From contig JABMOY010000189.1 in the NCBI GenBank assembly GCA_013203955.1, forward strand, positions 1 to 45,452: a DNA stretch of 45,452 nucleotides, written 5' to 3'. Shown one piece after another: positions 26,048-35,217 of this stretch. A model generated the notes under the pieces. That model saw nothing but the letters and a program-made list of their open reading frames with translations. It made no database searches and was not told where the DNA came from. Source of the DNA: Rhodospirillales bacterium (GTDB lineage Bacteria; Pseudomonadota; Alphaproteobacteria; Rhodospirillales; Casp-alpha2). A program made the translations under genes and the position numbers. Numbering within the stretch: position 1 is the stretch's first letter; every line of letters begins with the position of its first letter.

Positions 26048-27229
26048 TTAGGGGCTTTCGTTATCGTCGCGGCGGAAGGGGGAATGCATTGAATTCATTT
26101 GCATTTCTTCTTCGATGGAGGCCCTCTCGTCGCTTAGGAAGCGACCCACGGCGGTGCGCAGCGCCGCATCGGCGATCCAGTGGGCGGAATAGGTGAGACG
26201 CGGCAGGTAGCCCCGCTGCACTTTGTGCGGGCCCTGGGCGCCGGCTTCCACCCATTTGAGGCCGTGCTCGATGGCGTAATCGATGGCCCGGTAGTAACAG
26301 GCCTCGAAATGCAGGAATTTGTAATCGTCTTCGCAACCCCAGTTGCGCCCGTAAAGGGTATCGCCGCCGATGAGGTTAAGCGCGCCGGCCACCGGGCGTC
26401 CGGCATCTTCCACCATGACCAGGACGACGTTGTCTCCGGCCCGTTCGCCGAGCATCGAAAAGAACCCGCGGTTCAAGTAGCTCGTTCCCCATTTTTTGTC
26501 AGAGGTATCGAGATAAAAGCGGAAGAAAGCATCCCAGTGACTTTCCGTGATGTCGCTTCCCGAAAGGGTGTGGATGTCGAGCCCGTGGGCAGCGACGGAT
26601 TGGCGTTCCTTGCGGATGGCTTTGCGCTTGCGCGACGCGAGGTCGCCCAAAAAATCATCGAACGTCCCGTAACCTTGGTTCTGCCAATGGAACTGCTGGC
26701 CGGTGCGTTGCATGAAACCTTGTTCGCCCAACCGGGTCCATTCGGTCTCGGTAGGAAAGTTGATGTGCAGCGACGAAACGCTTAAGCGTTCCGCCAGCCC
26801 GATCATGCCGGCGGCCAGGGTGTCGGCGAGGTGGCGGCGAAGAGGCGCGGGTAAGTCGTCCCGGACCAGCAGCCTCGGCCCCGTCACCGGCGTGAACGGC
26901 ACCGCCGAGAGCAGTTTCGGGTAATAGCGCCCGCCGGCACGCTCGTAGGCATCGGCCCAGCCCCAATCGAACACGTATTCGCCGTAGGAATGGCTTTTCA
27001 GGTATAGGGCCGCGCACGCGACCAATTGTCCCGCCTCATCACGAATGATCAGGTGCCGGGGCAGCCAGCCGGAATCCGCGCCGACGGAGCCCGAATCCTC
27101 CAAGGCAGACAAGAACCCGTGAGCGCAAAACGGGTTGTCGGGCCCGGCGCAGGCATCCCACTCGGCTGCCGCCACCTCGGCGAGGGCGCCGATCACGTTA
27201 ACGGTTGTCGGTTCGCGTCCGTCGGGCAT
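26048..27229 (-). CDS. GNAT-type acyltransferase of the DUF482 (COG3146) family
   Basis: The 393-residue protein belongs to the family annotated as peptidogalycan biosynthesis or N-acetyltransferase (FemAB-like twin GNAT fold). It begins EWDACAGPDNPFCAHGFLSALEDSGS, has HLIIRDEAGQLVACAALYLK, DLASRKRKAIRKERQSV, and YGRNWGCEDDYKFLHFEACYYRAIDYAIE near the C-terminus, all conserved in this family. The substrate is unknown. It starts 51 bases after the RidA stop and lies on the same strand, so it is probably the last gene of that unit. Confidence 0.87.
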   Translation of the reverse strand: MPDGREPTTVNVIGALAEVAAAEWDACAGPDNPFCAHGFLSALEDSGSVGADSGWLPRHLIIRDEAGQLVACAALYLKSHSYGEYVFDWGWADAYERAGGRYYPKLLSAVPFTPVTGPRLLVRDDLPAPLRRHLADTLAAGMIGLAERLSVSSLHINFPTETEWTRLGEQGFMQRTGQQFHWQNQGYGTFDDFLGDLASRKRKAIRKERQSVAAHGLDIHTLSGSDITESHWDAFFRFYLDTSDKKWGTSYLNRGFFSMLGERAGDNVVLVMVEDAGRPVAGALNLIGGDTLYGRNWGCEDDYKFLHFEACYYRAIDYAIEHGLKWVEAGAQGPHKVQRGYLPRLTYSAHWIADAALRTAVGRFLSDERASIEEEMQMNSMHSPFRRDDNESP

Positions 27230-27280
27230 GGCTTACAGATGATGGCAATCGATGTGAATGACAAGAGAGGAATAAGAGTT

Positions 27281-27748
27281 TCACTCCACCTCAAACACCC
27301 CATCCACCTCAACGGCCATGCCCAAGGGCAGGGACGGTGCGCCGACGGCGAAGCGCGCGTGCTTGCCGGCATCCCCGAAGACGTCGACCATCAGGTCTGA
27401 TGCCCCGTTGATGACCTTCGGGTGGTCGTTGAAATCGGGTGTGGCGTTGACGAAGCCGCCGAGTTTGACCACTCGCTTAACGCGGTCCAAATCACCGCCG
27501 CAGGCTTCACGCACCTGGGCAATCAAATTAAGCCCGCACAGCCGCGCCGCTTGATAGCCTTCATCGATATCGAAATCCTTGCCGACCTGGCCGATGAACT
27601 TACGCTCGCCGTCCCATAACGTCACTTGGCCCGAAACAAAAACCAGGTTGCCGGTGACGACGAAGGGAACATAATTGGCCACCGGCGTCGCCGCTTCGGG
27701 CAGCTCGATACCGAGTTCGGCGAGCCGTGCGTCGATTTTTCCCGTCAT
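27281..27748 (-). CDS. RidA family enamine/imine deaminase
   Basis: The 155-residue product has the YjgF/RidA fold: ATPVANYVPFVVTGNLVFVSGQVT, QAARLCGLNLIAQVREACGGDLDRVKRVVKLGGFV and GKHARFAVGAPSLPLGMAVEVDGVFEVE. The arginine in HARFAV occupies the catalytic Arg105-like place needed to hydrolyse reactive 2-aminoacrylate. The family is cytosolic and protects pyridoxal-phosphate enzymes. It starts four bases after the stop of the receiver-metallo-hydrolase gene, so they are almost surely co-transcribed. Confidence 0.9.
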   Translation of the reverse strand: MTGKIDARLAELGIELPEAATPVANYVPFVVTGNLVFVSGQVTLWDGERKFIGQVGKDFDIDEGYQAARLCGLNLIAQVREACGGDLDRVKRVVKLGGFVNATPDFNDHPKVINGASDLMVDVFGDAGKHARFAVGAPSLPLGMAVEVDGVFEVE

Positions 27749-27752
27749 GGGG

Positions 27753-29003
27753 TTAGATCCTGAATAAGTCGCCTTCGCGAGGTGCTAGGCATTTGGTTTT
27801 GGACTTGCGCGCCTTTAGCATCGCCTGCGCGGTTTCAAATTTTTTGTCGATGTCGTCGTCGGTCTGGTCCGGGTCGTGGTGGAACAGGTAAAGGTTCTTG
27901 ACCTTGGCCGTATCGGCCAGATTGACCACTTTGCTGATGCACGAATGACCCCAGCCTTCCTTGGTCATGTATTCCTCGTCCGTGTAGGTGCAATCGGTGA
28001 TCAGCACGTCGGCGCCTTCGACGAATTCGGCCAGACGTTTTTCGTAGTGGGGATCGTAAAAATTGCTGGTCTCGACGTACATTTCATTGTCGGTGATATA
28101 GCAAATAGAGCGCCCGTTATAATTGACCCGATAGCCCAGGCACTTGCCGGGATGGCTCAGAAGTTTAGTGCTGACATCAATGCCGGAAACAACCAGACTT
28201 TCTTCTTCGAGATCATGGAAATAGACCCGCGCCGCGAACTGGGAGAAAGTGATCGGGAAGTAGACGCCTTCCATCTGTGCCGACACCATCTCGCGCATGG
28301 AGATGTCGCCTTGGTTGGCGCCCAACACCTCGAACTCGTTGCCTTGCATGTAGAGCGGCGTGAAGAAGGGAAAGGCGTTGATGTGGTCCCAGTGAGGGTG
28401 CGAGATGAAGATCTTGGCGTTGATGCCTTTTCGCTGTTGCGACAATAGCCAATCGCCCAAGTTCTTGATACCACTGCCGCCGTCGAAGATGAAAAATTGC
28501 TCGCGGGGAAATTCCAGCGTCACGCAGGATGTATTGCCGCCGTATTTGAGGCATTGCTCCCCTGAGATGGGTAACGTGCCACGAACACCCCAGAATCGCA
28601 TATCGATATGGTCGTCCAGAATACGTTTGATCCGGTCGATGAAGGTTTCCGGGTTGACCGGCTTGCGGACAAATCCGTGGGCGCCAAACACGTAAGACCG
28701 TTTAAGATCGAATTCATAAGCCTTGGCTGAAACGACGATGAACTTGGTGTTTTTTAAGCCCTTGTGGCCCATCACCTGCTGGCACAATTGATAGCCGTCG
28801 ACTTCCGGCATCATCAGGTCGCTGATCACGCAGTCGGGTTTTTTCTTGACGATGTCGTTGATGACGCCGGCGCTGATGGTGCTGGTGGTTACCGAAAAGC
28901 CGGCATCCTTCAGCAAGGATGCCATGAATTCGAGGACGACCGAATCATCGTCGACAAGATAGCAGGTTGGCTTCTTTTTCTTTGCCTTCTTCACCATGGT
29001 CAT
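27753..29003 (-). CDS. Response regulator receiver fused to a metallo-beta-lactamase-fold hydrolase
   Basis: The 416-residue protein has a Lys-rich leader, a CheY-like receiver (about 13-130: acidic pocket VDDD, phospho-acceptor Asp62 in ISDLMMP, Lys114 in VRKPV) and an MBL-fold domain (from about 135). The latter starts FWGVRGTLPISG and YGGNTSC, has zinc ligands His202, His204, Asp206 and His207 (HPHWDH), His284 (LLSHPG), Asp337 (LITDCTY) and His375/376 (LFHHDP), and so is a complete two-metal enzyme. Related stand-alone domains include cyclic-nucleotide phosphodiesterase-like and RNase Z-like members; the substrate is not known. Start at 29003 or at the internal ATG 28997. The next gene, RidA, starts four bases after its stop. 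Confidence 0.9.
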   Translation of the reverse strand: MTMVKKAKKKKPTCYLVDDDSVVLEFMASLLKDAGFSVTTSTISAGVINDIVKKKPDCVISDLMMPEVDGYQLCQQVMGHKGLKNTKFIVVSAKAYEFDLKRSYVFGAHGFVRKPVNPETFIDRIKRILDDHIDMRFWGVRGTLPISGEQCLKYGGNTSCVTLEFPREQFFIFDGGSGIKNLGDWLLSQQRKGINAKIFISHPHWDHINAFPFFTPLYMQGNEFEVLGANQGDISMREMVSAQMEGVYFPITFSQFAARVYFHDLEEESLVVSGIDVSTKLLSHPGKCLGYRVNYNGRSICYITDNEMYVETSNFYDPHYEKRLAEFVEGADVLITDCTYTDEEYMTKEGWGHSCISKVVNLADTAKVKNLYLFHHDPDQTDDDIDKKFETAQAMLKARKSKTKCLAPREGDLFRI

Positions 29004-29114
29004 CCCTGGCCGCAGACGGTTCTAAACGGAAAAAACCGTTATTGTGTAATTCTTTAATCCCAATCAACCTAGGCAGGATAAATGCCCTGCGCCCGGCTGT
29101 CGATAGGGGATTAG

Positions 29115-29297
29115 GTGGGAATAGACCCGGTCGATTTCGAGGCTTTTTTGAAGACGGCTAAAGTCCAGCCGGCCCTGGGGGAAACCATGGGGGCCTTACT
29201 TGATGAAATCCGCTCCCTTTTGAAAAAAAGAGCGGGGCGCGCGCCAGGGAGGGCCCCCAGCACGCGCCCCAAGTTTCCCAGGGAGGATTCGAATTGA
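29115..29297 (+). CDS. Possible small helical protein, doubtful
   Basis: A GTG-started frame of 60 codons with AGGGG six bases upstream. The first 40 residues (DPVDFEAFLKTAKVQPALGE, then an amphipathic helix with ALLDEIRSLLKKR) look like protein, while the last 20 (Arg, Pro, Ala-rich) are read through the terminator of the convergent nrdJ gene. Overlap of a short convergent gene with a terminator is possible but makes this a weak call. Apart from this frame and the terminator, the spacer from 29004 to 29307 shows nothing. Confidence 0.3.
   Translation: MGIDPVDFEAFLKTAKVQPALGETMGALLDEIRSLLKKRAGRAPGRAPSTRPKFPREDSN
29223..29270 (-). terminator. Rho-independent terminator of nrdJ
   Basis: Read on the minus strand, GGGGCGCG pairs with CGCGCCCC (arms at 29263-29270 and 29234-29241) and the stem is followed by CGCT and seven thymines (29223-29229). 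It lies 38 bases beyond the nrdJ stop codon. Confidence 0.85.
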
Positions 29298-29307
29298 AAT
29301 TGAACAT

Positions 29308-32300
29308 TCAGGAACATCCGCTCGTTGAGCCGCATGTATTGCACTTCATGCAGGTGCCGTTCCTGACAAGGGTGAAATTGCCGCACTCGCCACAAGAATC
29401 GCCTTCGTAGCCCTTCATTTTTGCTTCTCGCACCTTATCCAGGCGTCCATCGGTCGTGGCTATGACGGTGCTTGAAACGCTCAGCACCTGGGCCTGTTCG
29501 GCCACCGACACTTGCTGGGCGCCGACGGTCGAACCACCGCCGTCGCTGGCGACCGCAACCCCACCGGAAGCCGCAACCGCGACCGCCTCGGTGGCCTGGT
29601 CCTTGGCGCCTTTGATGACGAGGAAATTACCGCGCACGTAACCTTGGCTGGCGACGCTCCTGACCGCTTCCATGGCGGGGTCGATGGCGGGAGGGGTGTC
29701 TCCGTCCTCGCCAGCGCCGATGCTGTCCGGCTTTAGGTCGTCAGGTTGCACATGGGCCAGGTCGTGACGGCCCAGGTAGCTAACGGCGAGTTCCCGGAAG
29801 ATGTAATCGAGGATCGATGTCGACATTTTGATGGAGTCGTTGCCGGTGACGACGCCCGATGGCTCAAACCGGGTGAAGGTGAAGGAATCGACGAATTCTT
29901 CCAACGGCACCCCGTATTGCAGGGCAATGGAAATAGCGATGGCGAAGTTGTTCATCAACGACCGGAAAGCGGCGCCTTCCTTGTGCATATCGAGGAAAAT
30001 CTCACTAAGCTGACCGCTTTCGTACTCGCCGGTGCGAAGATAGACTTTGTGGCCGCCGACGGTGGCCTTTTGCGTGTAGCCCTTGCGTCGATGCGGCGGG
30101 CGCTCGCGTTCTGCCTTCCTGATGATGCGCTCGACGATACGTTCGGCGACAATTTCGGTTTTTTTCTGGGGCGGTGCCGCCGCGATTTCGGCGGCCAGGC
30201 TTGGCTCTTCGTCGGCAAGGTCACTGTCATCCAACAGCGACGCCGATAAGGGTTGCGACAGCTTGGAGCCGTCCCGGTAAAGGGCGTTGGCCTTCAGCCC
30301 CAAACGCCAGGACATCATATAGGCTTCCTTGCAGTCCTCGACGGTGGCCGAATTCGGCATGTTGATGGTTTTTGAAATGGCGCCGGAAATGAACGGCTGG
30401 CTGGCGGCCATCATGCGGATATGGCTATCCACGGATAGATACCGCTTGCCGATACGCCCACAAGGGTTGGCGCAATCGAAAATGGGCAGGTGTTCGTCCT
30501 TGAGGTGCGGCGCACCGTCCAGGGTCATGGCGCCGCAAACATGGGTGTTGGTGGCTTCGATGTCGGCCTTAGAGAAGCCCAAGGCCGTCAAAATGTCGAA
30601 GGACGCGTCATTCAGCTCATCGGCGTCAAGGCCCAGGGTTTCGGTGCAGAATTCCTCGCCCAAGGTCCACTTGTTAAAGACGAAGCGGATGTCGAAGGCT
30701 TCCGACAGAGATTTCTCGACGGTGTCGATGGCGGCCTGTGTGAAATTCTTCGCCAGCAGGGCTTCGTGGTTGATGGCGGGCGAGTCTTTCATCGTCCCAT
30801 GGCCGACCGCGTAGAACACTATTTCTTCGATTTGGGTTGCCGAATAACCCTGGAGAGTAAGCGCCCTCGGAACCATCTGGTTGATGATCTTGAAATAACC
30901 GCCGCCGGCGAGCTTTTTGAATTTAACCAGCGCGAAATCGGGTTCGATGCCGGTGGTATCGCAATCCATGACCAAGCCGATGGTCCCGGTCGGGGCGATG
31001 ACCGAAACCTGGGCGTTGCGGAAGCCGTGAGCTTCGCCGAGTTCAAGCGCCCGGTCCCAAACGTCGGAAGCCGCCTGATGAATGCTTTTGTCCGGGTTTT
31101 GTTCGGCAACCAGCGGCACCGGTGAAATCGAGAGGTCCTCATATCCGGTATCCGCACCATGGGCGGCGCGGCGGTGGTTGCGGATGACCTTAAGCATGGC
31201 CTCGCGATTTTCATCGAAATGGACAAAGGCGCCCATTTCGGCAGCCATTTCCGCCGACGTGGCATAAGCCTGGCCCGTCATCAGGGCCGAAATGGAGCCG
31301 CAAATGGCCCGTCCGGCGTCGGAATCATAGGGAATGCCGGCGGCCATGAGGTATCCGCCAATATTGGCGAAGCCAAGGCCAAGGGTCCGGAATTGGTAGC
31401 TCAGCTCGGCGATCTTGTTGGACGGGAACTGCGCCATCATCACCGAAATTTCGAGGGTGATGGTCCATTGCTTGACGGCATGTTGGAAAGCTTCGATGTC
31501 GAAACGGCCCTCGTCGCCCGCGAATGCCATCAGGTTCAGAGACGCCAGATTGCACGCCGTGTCGTCCAGGAACATGTATTCCGAACACGGGTTGGACGCA
31601 TTGATGCGGCCGCTTTCGGGGCACGTGTGCCAATCGTTGATGGTGGTGTCGAATTGCAGGCCGGGGTCGGCCGACGCCCAAGCGGCAAAGCCGATTTCTT
31701 CCCACAGGTCACGGGCCCGGACTTTACTGGCGACTTCGCCGTCGGTGCGTCGGATCAATTCCCAATCACCGTCTTCCAAGACCTTGTCCAGGAACTTGTT
31801 TGTGACGCGAACCGTGTTGTTGGAATTCTGCCCGGAAACGGTGAGATAGGCTTCCGAGTCCCAATCGGTGTTGTATTCGGGAAACTCGATTTCCGTATAC
31901 CCCTGGCGAGCGAACTGAATGATCCGTTGAACATAGTTTTCCGGGATCATCGCCCGCCGGGTTTTCAGAACCGCCTGCTTCAAAATCGCATTCTTTTTCG
32001 GATCGAAGCGGTCATCGCCTTCACCTTCTTGGCAGGCATTCATCACCGCGTTGAGGTTCTTGCTTAACTGCTTCGATCCCGCGACAAGGGCCGCAACCTT
32101 TTGTTCTTCAAGGACTTTCCAGGATATGAACTGCTCGACATCGGGATGGTCGATATCAATGACGACCATCTTGGCGGCGCGCCGAGTGGTACCGCCGGAT
32201 TTGATGGCGCCTGCCGCCCGGTCGCCGATCTTGAGGAAGCTCATTAAGCCTGATGACTTGCCGCCCCCGGAAAGGCCTTCGCTCTCGCCACGCAGCGCCG

Positions 32301-33006
32301 AAAAATTAGTGCCGGTGCCGGAGCCGTATTTGAACAGTCTGGCTTCACGAACCCACAAGTCCATGATGCCGCCTTCGTTGACCAGATCATCGGCGATGCT
32401 TTGGATGAAGCACGCATGTGGCTGCGGACGTTCGTAAGCCGAGCGCGATTTGACCAAATGCCCGGTCTTGTAATCAACGTAGGAATGGCCCTGAGCCGGA
32501 CCGTCAATGCCGTAGGCCCAATAAAGCCCGGTGTTGAACCATTGCGGTGAATTAGGTGCGCCGACTTGGGCGGCCAGCATGTAGCGCATCTCGTCGTAAT
32601 AAGAGCGGGCGTCTTCCTCGGCATCGAAATAACCGCCTTTCCAGCCCCAATAAGTCCAGGTTCCGGCCAAGCGGTCGAAAACTTGGCGGGCGTCGGTCTC
32701 CCCGCCCATGCGTTCGTCCACCGGCAGACTGGCCAGCCCGGCCTTGTCCGGGACGCTTCGCCATAGCCAGCTGGGCACGTCGTTTTCCTCAAACCTTTTT
32801 AAGCGTTTGGGGATTCCCGCCTTGCGGAAATATTTCTGTGCCAGAACATCACAGGCAACCTGTGACCAGGCTGCCGGCACATCCATATCGTCGAGGCGAA
32901 AGACGATGGAACCATCAGGATTCTTGATTTCGCTGGATGATTTGCGGAATTCAAGGGATTCGTATGGAGACTCGTTTGATTTTGTAAAAAGCCGCGTGAT
33001 TCGCAT
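29308..33006 (-). CDS. nrdJ: Vitamin B12-dependent (class II) ribonucleotide reductase
   Basis: The 1232-residue cytosolic enzyme makes deoxyribonucleotides with adenosylcobalamin and works with or without oxygen. Features include [16 protein letters not shown], the [16 protein letters not shown] segment, [20 protein letters not shown] with the N-x-C-S-E active-site loop, and [20 protein letters not shown]. The C-terminal tail has the redox/zinc cysteines CGECGNF, then [15 protein letters not shown]. This is the long alphaproteobacterial/actinobacterial NrdJ type, with a C-terminal extension beyond the barrel. GGGGGA before the ATG supports the start. Two NrdR boxes lie at the promoter, so nucleotide levels are sensed through NrdR. 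No B12 riboswitch is visible in the leader. Confidence 0.96.
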   Translation of the reverse strand: MRITRLFTKSNESPYESLEFRKSSSEIKNPDGSIVFRLDDMDVPAAWSQVACDVLAQKYFRKAGIPKRLKRFEENDVPSWLWRSVPDKAGLASLPVDERMGGETDARQVFDRLAGTWTYWGWKGGYFDAEEDARSYYDEMRYMLAAQVGAPNSPQWFNTGLYWAYGIDGPAQGHSYVDYKTGHLVKSRSAYERPQPHACFIQSIADDLVNEGGIMDLWVREARLFKYGSGTGTNFSALRGESEGLSGGGKSSGLMSFLKIGDRAAGAIKSGGTTRRAAKMVVIDIDHPDVEQFISWKVLEEQKVAALVAGSKQLSKNLNAVMNACQEGEGDDRFDPKKNAILKQAVLKTRRAMIPENYVQRIIQFARQGYTEIEFPEYNTDWDSEAYLTVSGQNSNNTVRVTNKFLDKVLEDGDWELIRRTDGEVASKVRARDLWEEIGFAAWASADPGLQFDTTINDWHTCPESGRINASNPCSEYMFLDDTACNLASLNLMAFAGDEGRFDIEAFQHAVKQWTITLEISVMMAQFPSNKIAELSYQFRTLGLGFANIGGYLMAAGIPYDSDAGRAICGSISALMTGQAYATSAEMAAEMGAFVHFDENREAMLKVIRNHRRAAHGADTGYEDLSISPVPLVAEQNPDKSIHQAASDVWDRALELGEAHGFRNAQVSVIAPTGTIGLVMDCDTTGIEPDFALVKFKKLAGGGYFKIINQMVPRALTLQGYSATQIEEIVFYAVGHGTMKDSPAINHEALLAKNFTQAAIDTVEKSLSEAFDIRFVFNKWTLGEEFCTETLGLDADELNDASFDILTALGFSKADIEATNTHVCGAMTLDGAPHLKDEHLPIFDCANPCGRIGKRYLSVDSHIRMMAASQPFISGAISKTINMPNSATVEDCKEAYMMSWRLGLKANALYRDGSKLSQPLSASLLDDSDLADEEPSLAAEIAAAPPQKKTEIVAERIVERIIRKAERERPPHRRKGYTQKATVGGHKVYLRTGEYESGQLSEIFLDMHKEGAAFRSLMNNFAIAISIALQYGVPLEEFVDSFTFTRFEPSGVVTGNDSIKMSTSILDYIFRELAVSYLGRHDLAHVQPDDLKPDSIGAGEDGDTPPAIDPAMEAVRSVASQGYVRGNFLVIKGAKDQATEAVAVAASGGVAVASDGGGSTVGAQQVSVAEQAQVLSVSSTVIATTDGRLDKVREAKMKGYEGDSCGECGNFTLVRNGTCMKCNTCGSTSGCS

Positions 33007-33179
33007 TATTCCCCCAACAAAAGGCCTCGGGTTATTGACGTTTTGGACCTTTCGGCCCCCCGGTTGCGACCCTATAACGGCTTAATTCCCGCTTCTCGCA
33101 CGCCCCACATTGTGTCGTGTCTGCCCAGGTGCAACGGTTCAATTAGTAGCCCAACATTTTGTGATCCGCAATAAGAAAA

Positions 33180-33195
33180 CACAAGATATCGTGTT
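33180..33195. promoter_or_regulatory. NrdR box 1 (downstream of the nrdJ -10)
   Basis: ACACAAGATATCGTGT fits the NrdR consensus (ACAC-A/T-ATAT-A/T-GTGT type). On the minus strand it covers the region just after the -10 box of the nrdJ promoter. Confidence 0.8.
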
Positions 33196-33200
33196 TATTA

Positions 33201-33229
33201 TGATAAAAATTACTTTATATAGTGTAAAT
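33201..33229 (-). promoter_or_regulatory. Sigma-70 promoter of nrdJ
   Basis: On the minus strand TTTACA (33224-33229) is followed after 17 bases by TATCAT (33201-33206). The -35 box overlaps NrdR box 2, and box 1 lies at the start site, as expected for repression. The leader to the nrdJ ATG is about 190 bases and includes a short GGGCC-GAAA-GGTCC hairpin (33044-33060 region) with a GNRA-type loop. Confidence 0.65.
33211..33226. promoter_or_regulatory. NrdR box 2 (over the nrdJ -35)
   Basis: TTACTTTATATAGTGT resembles the NrdR consensus in its right half and centre (TATA, GTGT). It is spaced exactly 31 bases from box 1, about three helical turns, a spacing seen at NrdR operators. Confidence 0.7.
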
Positions 33230-33450
33230 GAAAGGCGTTTTGGGGAGCCTGCGAATCGCTGGAATCCTTGATCCGACTCGAGATAACAGGGGAGAGTGCT
33301 GGGGCTCCAAAATAGATGAAGAGGACAAACTCTGAAGCCGGCCCCGGGGATGCCCATGGTTTCAGGCGGGCTGGACGGGCAAGCGGCCAAGTGCCATTAT
33401 TTGCCGCCCCCTATACCAAACAGGGGCCCAAACTTAAGGCAATCAAGCGG

Positions 33451-33807
33451 ATGAACCTCGGAACGTTGATTTACACGTGGCTAAAAGGCGTTCAAGTCGG
33501 CACCGACGAGTTCGCTAACCGTTATTACCGGGCCAAAAAAGACACCCTTCATGGCAAGGAAAAGCGTTGGGTGCTCTATGGGGGCAAGGCCGAGGCCTCG
33601 CAAATTCCCCCGGAATGGCATGCCTGGCTGCATCATACGTCTGATCAGCCGCTTTCCGAACAAGCCGCCCTGTCGAAATCTTGGCAAAAAGAACACCTGG
33701 CCAACCAGTCCGGCACCGCCGGCGCCTATCGGCCCAAGGGGCATGCTTATTTGGGCGGCAGGCGCGCACCGGCCACCGGCGATTACGAACCGTGGACCCC
33801 GGAATGA
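33451..33807 (+). CDS. NADH:ubiquinone oxidoreductase 17.2 kDa (NDUFA12 family) subunit
   Basis: An accessory subunit of respiratory complex I in alphaproteobacteria, homologous to mitochondrial NDUFA12. The 118-residue product has the family start MNLGTLIYTWLKG, then VGTDEFANRYYRAKKDTLHGKEKRWVLYGG and the conserved PPEWHAWLHHT. The ATG at 33451 is chosen because bacterial members begin at this point; the longer frame from 33316 adds 45 residues unlike the family. It begins the plus-strand run towards mlaD, 28 bases downstream. The region upstream (33230-33450) holds the nrdJ promoter and otherwise nothing I can name. Confidence 0.93.
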   Translation: MNLGTLIYTWLKGVQVGTDEFANRYYRAKKDTLHGKEKRWVLYGGKAEASQIPPEWHAWLHHTSDQPLSEQAALSKSWQKEHLANQSGTAGAYRPKGHAYLGGRRAPATGDYEPWTPE

Positions 33808-33835
33808 CGTATAGGGGCAAAGAGGGGCCTGGCTC

Positions 33836-34315
33836 ATGACCAGTGAAACCCGTGAAATCGCCATCGGCGCCGCCACTTTCGGCTGTTTGGCCCTGGTCAT
33901 GGCTTATTTATATGTCGGCCGCGATCTGGCGGCTTCCGCATCCAGTACCGACATCGACATCGTCGCCAAATTCAACCGGGTGGACGGCTTGGTCGAGGGC
34001 GATGAGGTTCGTCTGGGCGGCATCAAGGTCGGCACCATCAAGGACATGAGGCTGGACAAACAATTCCGGGCCGTCCTCACCATGACCGTCGATGGCGGCA
34101 TTCCCTTGCCGACCGATTCGTCCGCCGCCATCCATACCGATGGCCTGTTCGGGTCGAAGTTCATGGTTCTTGAACCCGGCGGCGAGGAGAAATACTTAAA
34201 ACCCGGAAGCGAGATCACCTATACCCAGGACGCCGTCGTCGTCAGCGACTTGCTGGACCTGATCATTTCCGAAGGCCGGGAAGCCATGAAAAAGCGCAAA
34301 CAAGAAGGCAAATAG
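33836..34315 (+). CDS. mlaD: MlaD-like MCE-domain protein (first of two)
   Basis: The 159-residue protein has one N-terminal membrane anchor (IAIGAATFGCLALVMAYLYV) and one MCE domain: VAKFNRVDGLVEGDEVRLGGIKVGTI, LTMTVDGGIPLPTDSSAAIHTDGLFGSKFMVLEPGG. In E. coli MlaD forms the hexameric ring that carries phospholipids between the MlaFEDB transporter and outer-membrane lipid carriers. Here no mlaE or mlaF gene is adjacent. The next gene codes for a second, shorter member, 16 bases further on. Confidence 0.92.
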   Translation: MTSETREIAIGAATFGCLALVMAYLYVGRDLAASASSTDIDIVAKFNRVDGLVEGDEVRLGGIKVGTIKDMRLDKQFRAVLTMTVDGGIPLPTDSSAAIHTDGLFGSKFMVLEPGGEEKYLKPGSEITYTQDAVVVSDLLDLIISEGREAMKKRKQEGK

Positions 34316-34331
34316 CCTAAAGGGAACGTCC

Positions 34332-34796
34332 ATGAGCAGAAATGCAGTCGAAACAGTGTTAGGGGCCGTGGTGCTGGCGGTCGCGGCAAACTTCGCCTAT
34401 TTCGCCTATACGGCGGCCGAGGTGAAGGCCGTCAAAGGATACGATTTGAATGCCGCTTTTTATAAAATCGGTGGCCTGAGCAAGGGCAGCGATGTCCGCA
34501 TCAATGGCATCAAGGTCGGCACCGTGCTCAATCATTGGCTCGACGCCAAGACCTATGACGCCCGGGTCACCATGTCGATTTCCCCCGACGTCAAGTTGCC
34601 GACTGATTCCGTCGCCACCATCGCCAGCGAAGGCATTTTGGGCGGTAAGTATGTGCGGCTTGAGCCGGGCAAGGCCAAGACCTATGTCGATGCCGGGGGG
34701 GCGCTCACCAAGACCAGGGATTTCCGCTCTTTGGAAGACCAGGTCGGGGAAATCATCTTCCTGGCAACGGGCGGGTCGGAAAAAGGTGGCAAGTAG
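34332..34796 (+). CDS. MlaD-like MCE-domain protein (second of two)
   Basis: The 154-residue product has an N-terminal membrane segment (AVVLAVAANFAYFAYTAAEV) and an MCE domain with AAFYKIGGLSKGSDVRINGIKVGTV and VKLPTDSVATIASEGILGGKYVRLEPG. Similarity to the previous gene product suggests tandem duplication; both could sit in one ring or make two. The stop overlaps the presumed GTG start of the DUF2155 gene by 11 bases. Confidence 0.9.
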   Translation: MSRNAVETVLGAVVLAVAANFAYFAYTAAEVKAVKGYDLNAAFYKIGGLSKGSDVRINGIKVGTVLNHWLDAKTYDARVTMSISPDVKLPTDSVATIASEGILGGKYVRLEPGKAKTYVDAGGALTKTRDFRSLEDQVGEIIFLATGGSEKGGK

Positions 34797-35217
34797 CCGC
34801 AATTCCTTCATTTTTCTCCTGGCCTTTGTTTTAGCGGGCCTGCTTTTTGCGGCCCCCGGGACGGCCCGGGCGGAATCCGCCGAGATCGCCATCCTTCAGG
34901 GCATGGACAAAGTCACGGCCCGGGTATCGACCATCGAAGCGCCGGTCGGCGAAGTGGTGAAATTCGGAGCGCTGGAGATCATCGCCCGCAATTGCGACAA
35001 ACGCCCGCCCGAGGAAACCCCCGAAAGCGCCGCCTTCCTTGATATCTGGGAGGTCCACCCGGGCGAAGCGGCGGTCAGCCAATTCCGCGGCTGGATGTTC
35101 GCTTCCAGCCCGGCGTTATCGGCAATGGAACACCCTGTCTATGATGTCTGGGTTTTGGACTGCAAAAAAAGCTCCTCCAAGGCGCCGGTGACCTCGTCCG
35201 GGCCAGCGTCGAAATAA
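34786..35217 (+). CDS. DUF2155 domain protein, exported
   Basis: The product from a GTG at 34786 has 143 residues with a signal peptide ([20 protein letters not shown] followed by AAPGTARA) and the DUF2155 domain: [27 protein letters not shown], and the conserved [27 protein letters not shown]. The two domain cysteines could pair in the periplasm. The GTG is chosen because it gives a proper leader, 11 bases inside the previous gene; the ribosome binding site is weak. The last 79 bases overlap aat on the other strand. The family is of unknown function and usually lies with NDUFA12 and mlaD genes in alphaproteobacteria. Confidence 0.88.
   Translation: MASSRNSFIFLLAFVLAGLLFAAPGTARAESAEIAILQGMDKVTARVSTIEAPVGEVVKFGALEIIARNCDKRPPEETPESAAFLDIWEVHPGEAAVSQFRGWMFASSPALSAMEHPVYDVWVLDCKKSSSKAPVTSSGPASK

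Noticed and set aside
31159-32067. A 302-codon plus-strand frame opposite nrdJ
   Set aside because: It is an antisense shadow of the highly conserved nrdJ coding sequence, with Gly/Val/Arg-biased composition and no ribosome binding site.
33007-33195. Possible cobalamin riboswitch in the nrdJ leader
   Set aside because: I looked for the B12-box and the GCCACTG-type core on the minus strand and found neither. Only a short GNRA hairpin is present.
33316-33450. An N-terminal extension of the complex I subunit starting at 33316
   Set aside because: The added 45 residues do not fit the family, which starts at MNLGTL, and the extension has no clear ribosome binding site.
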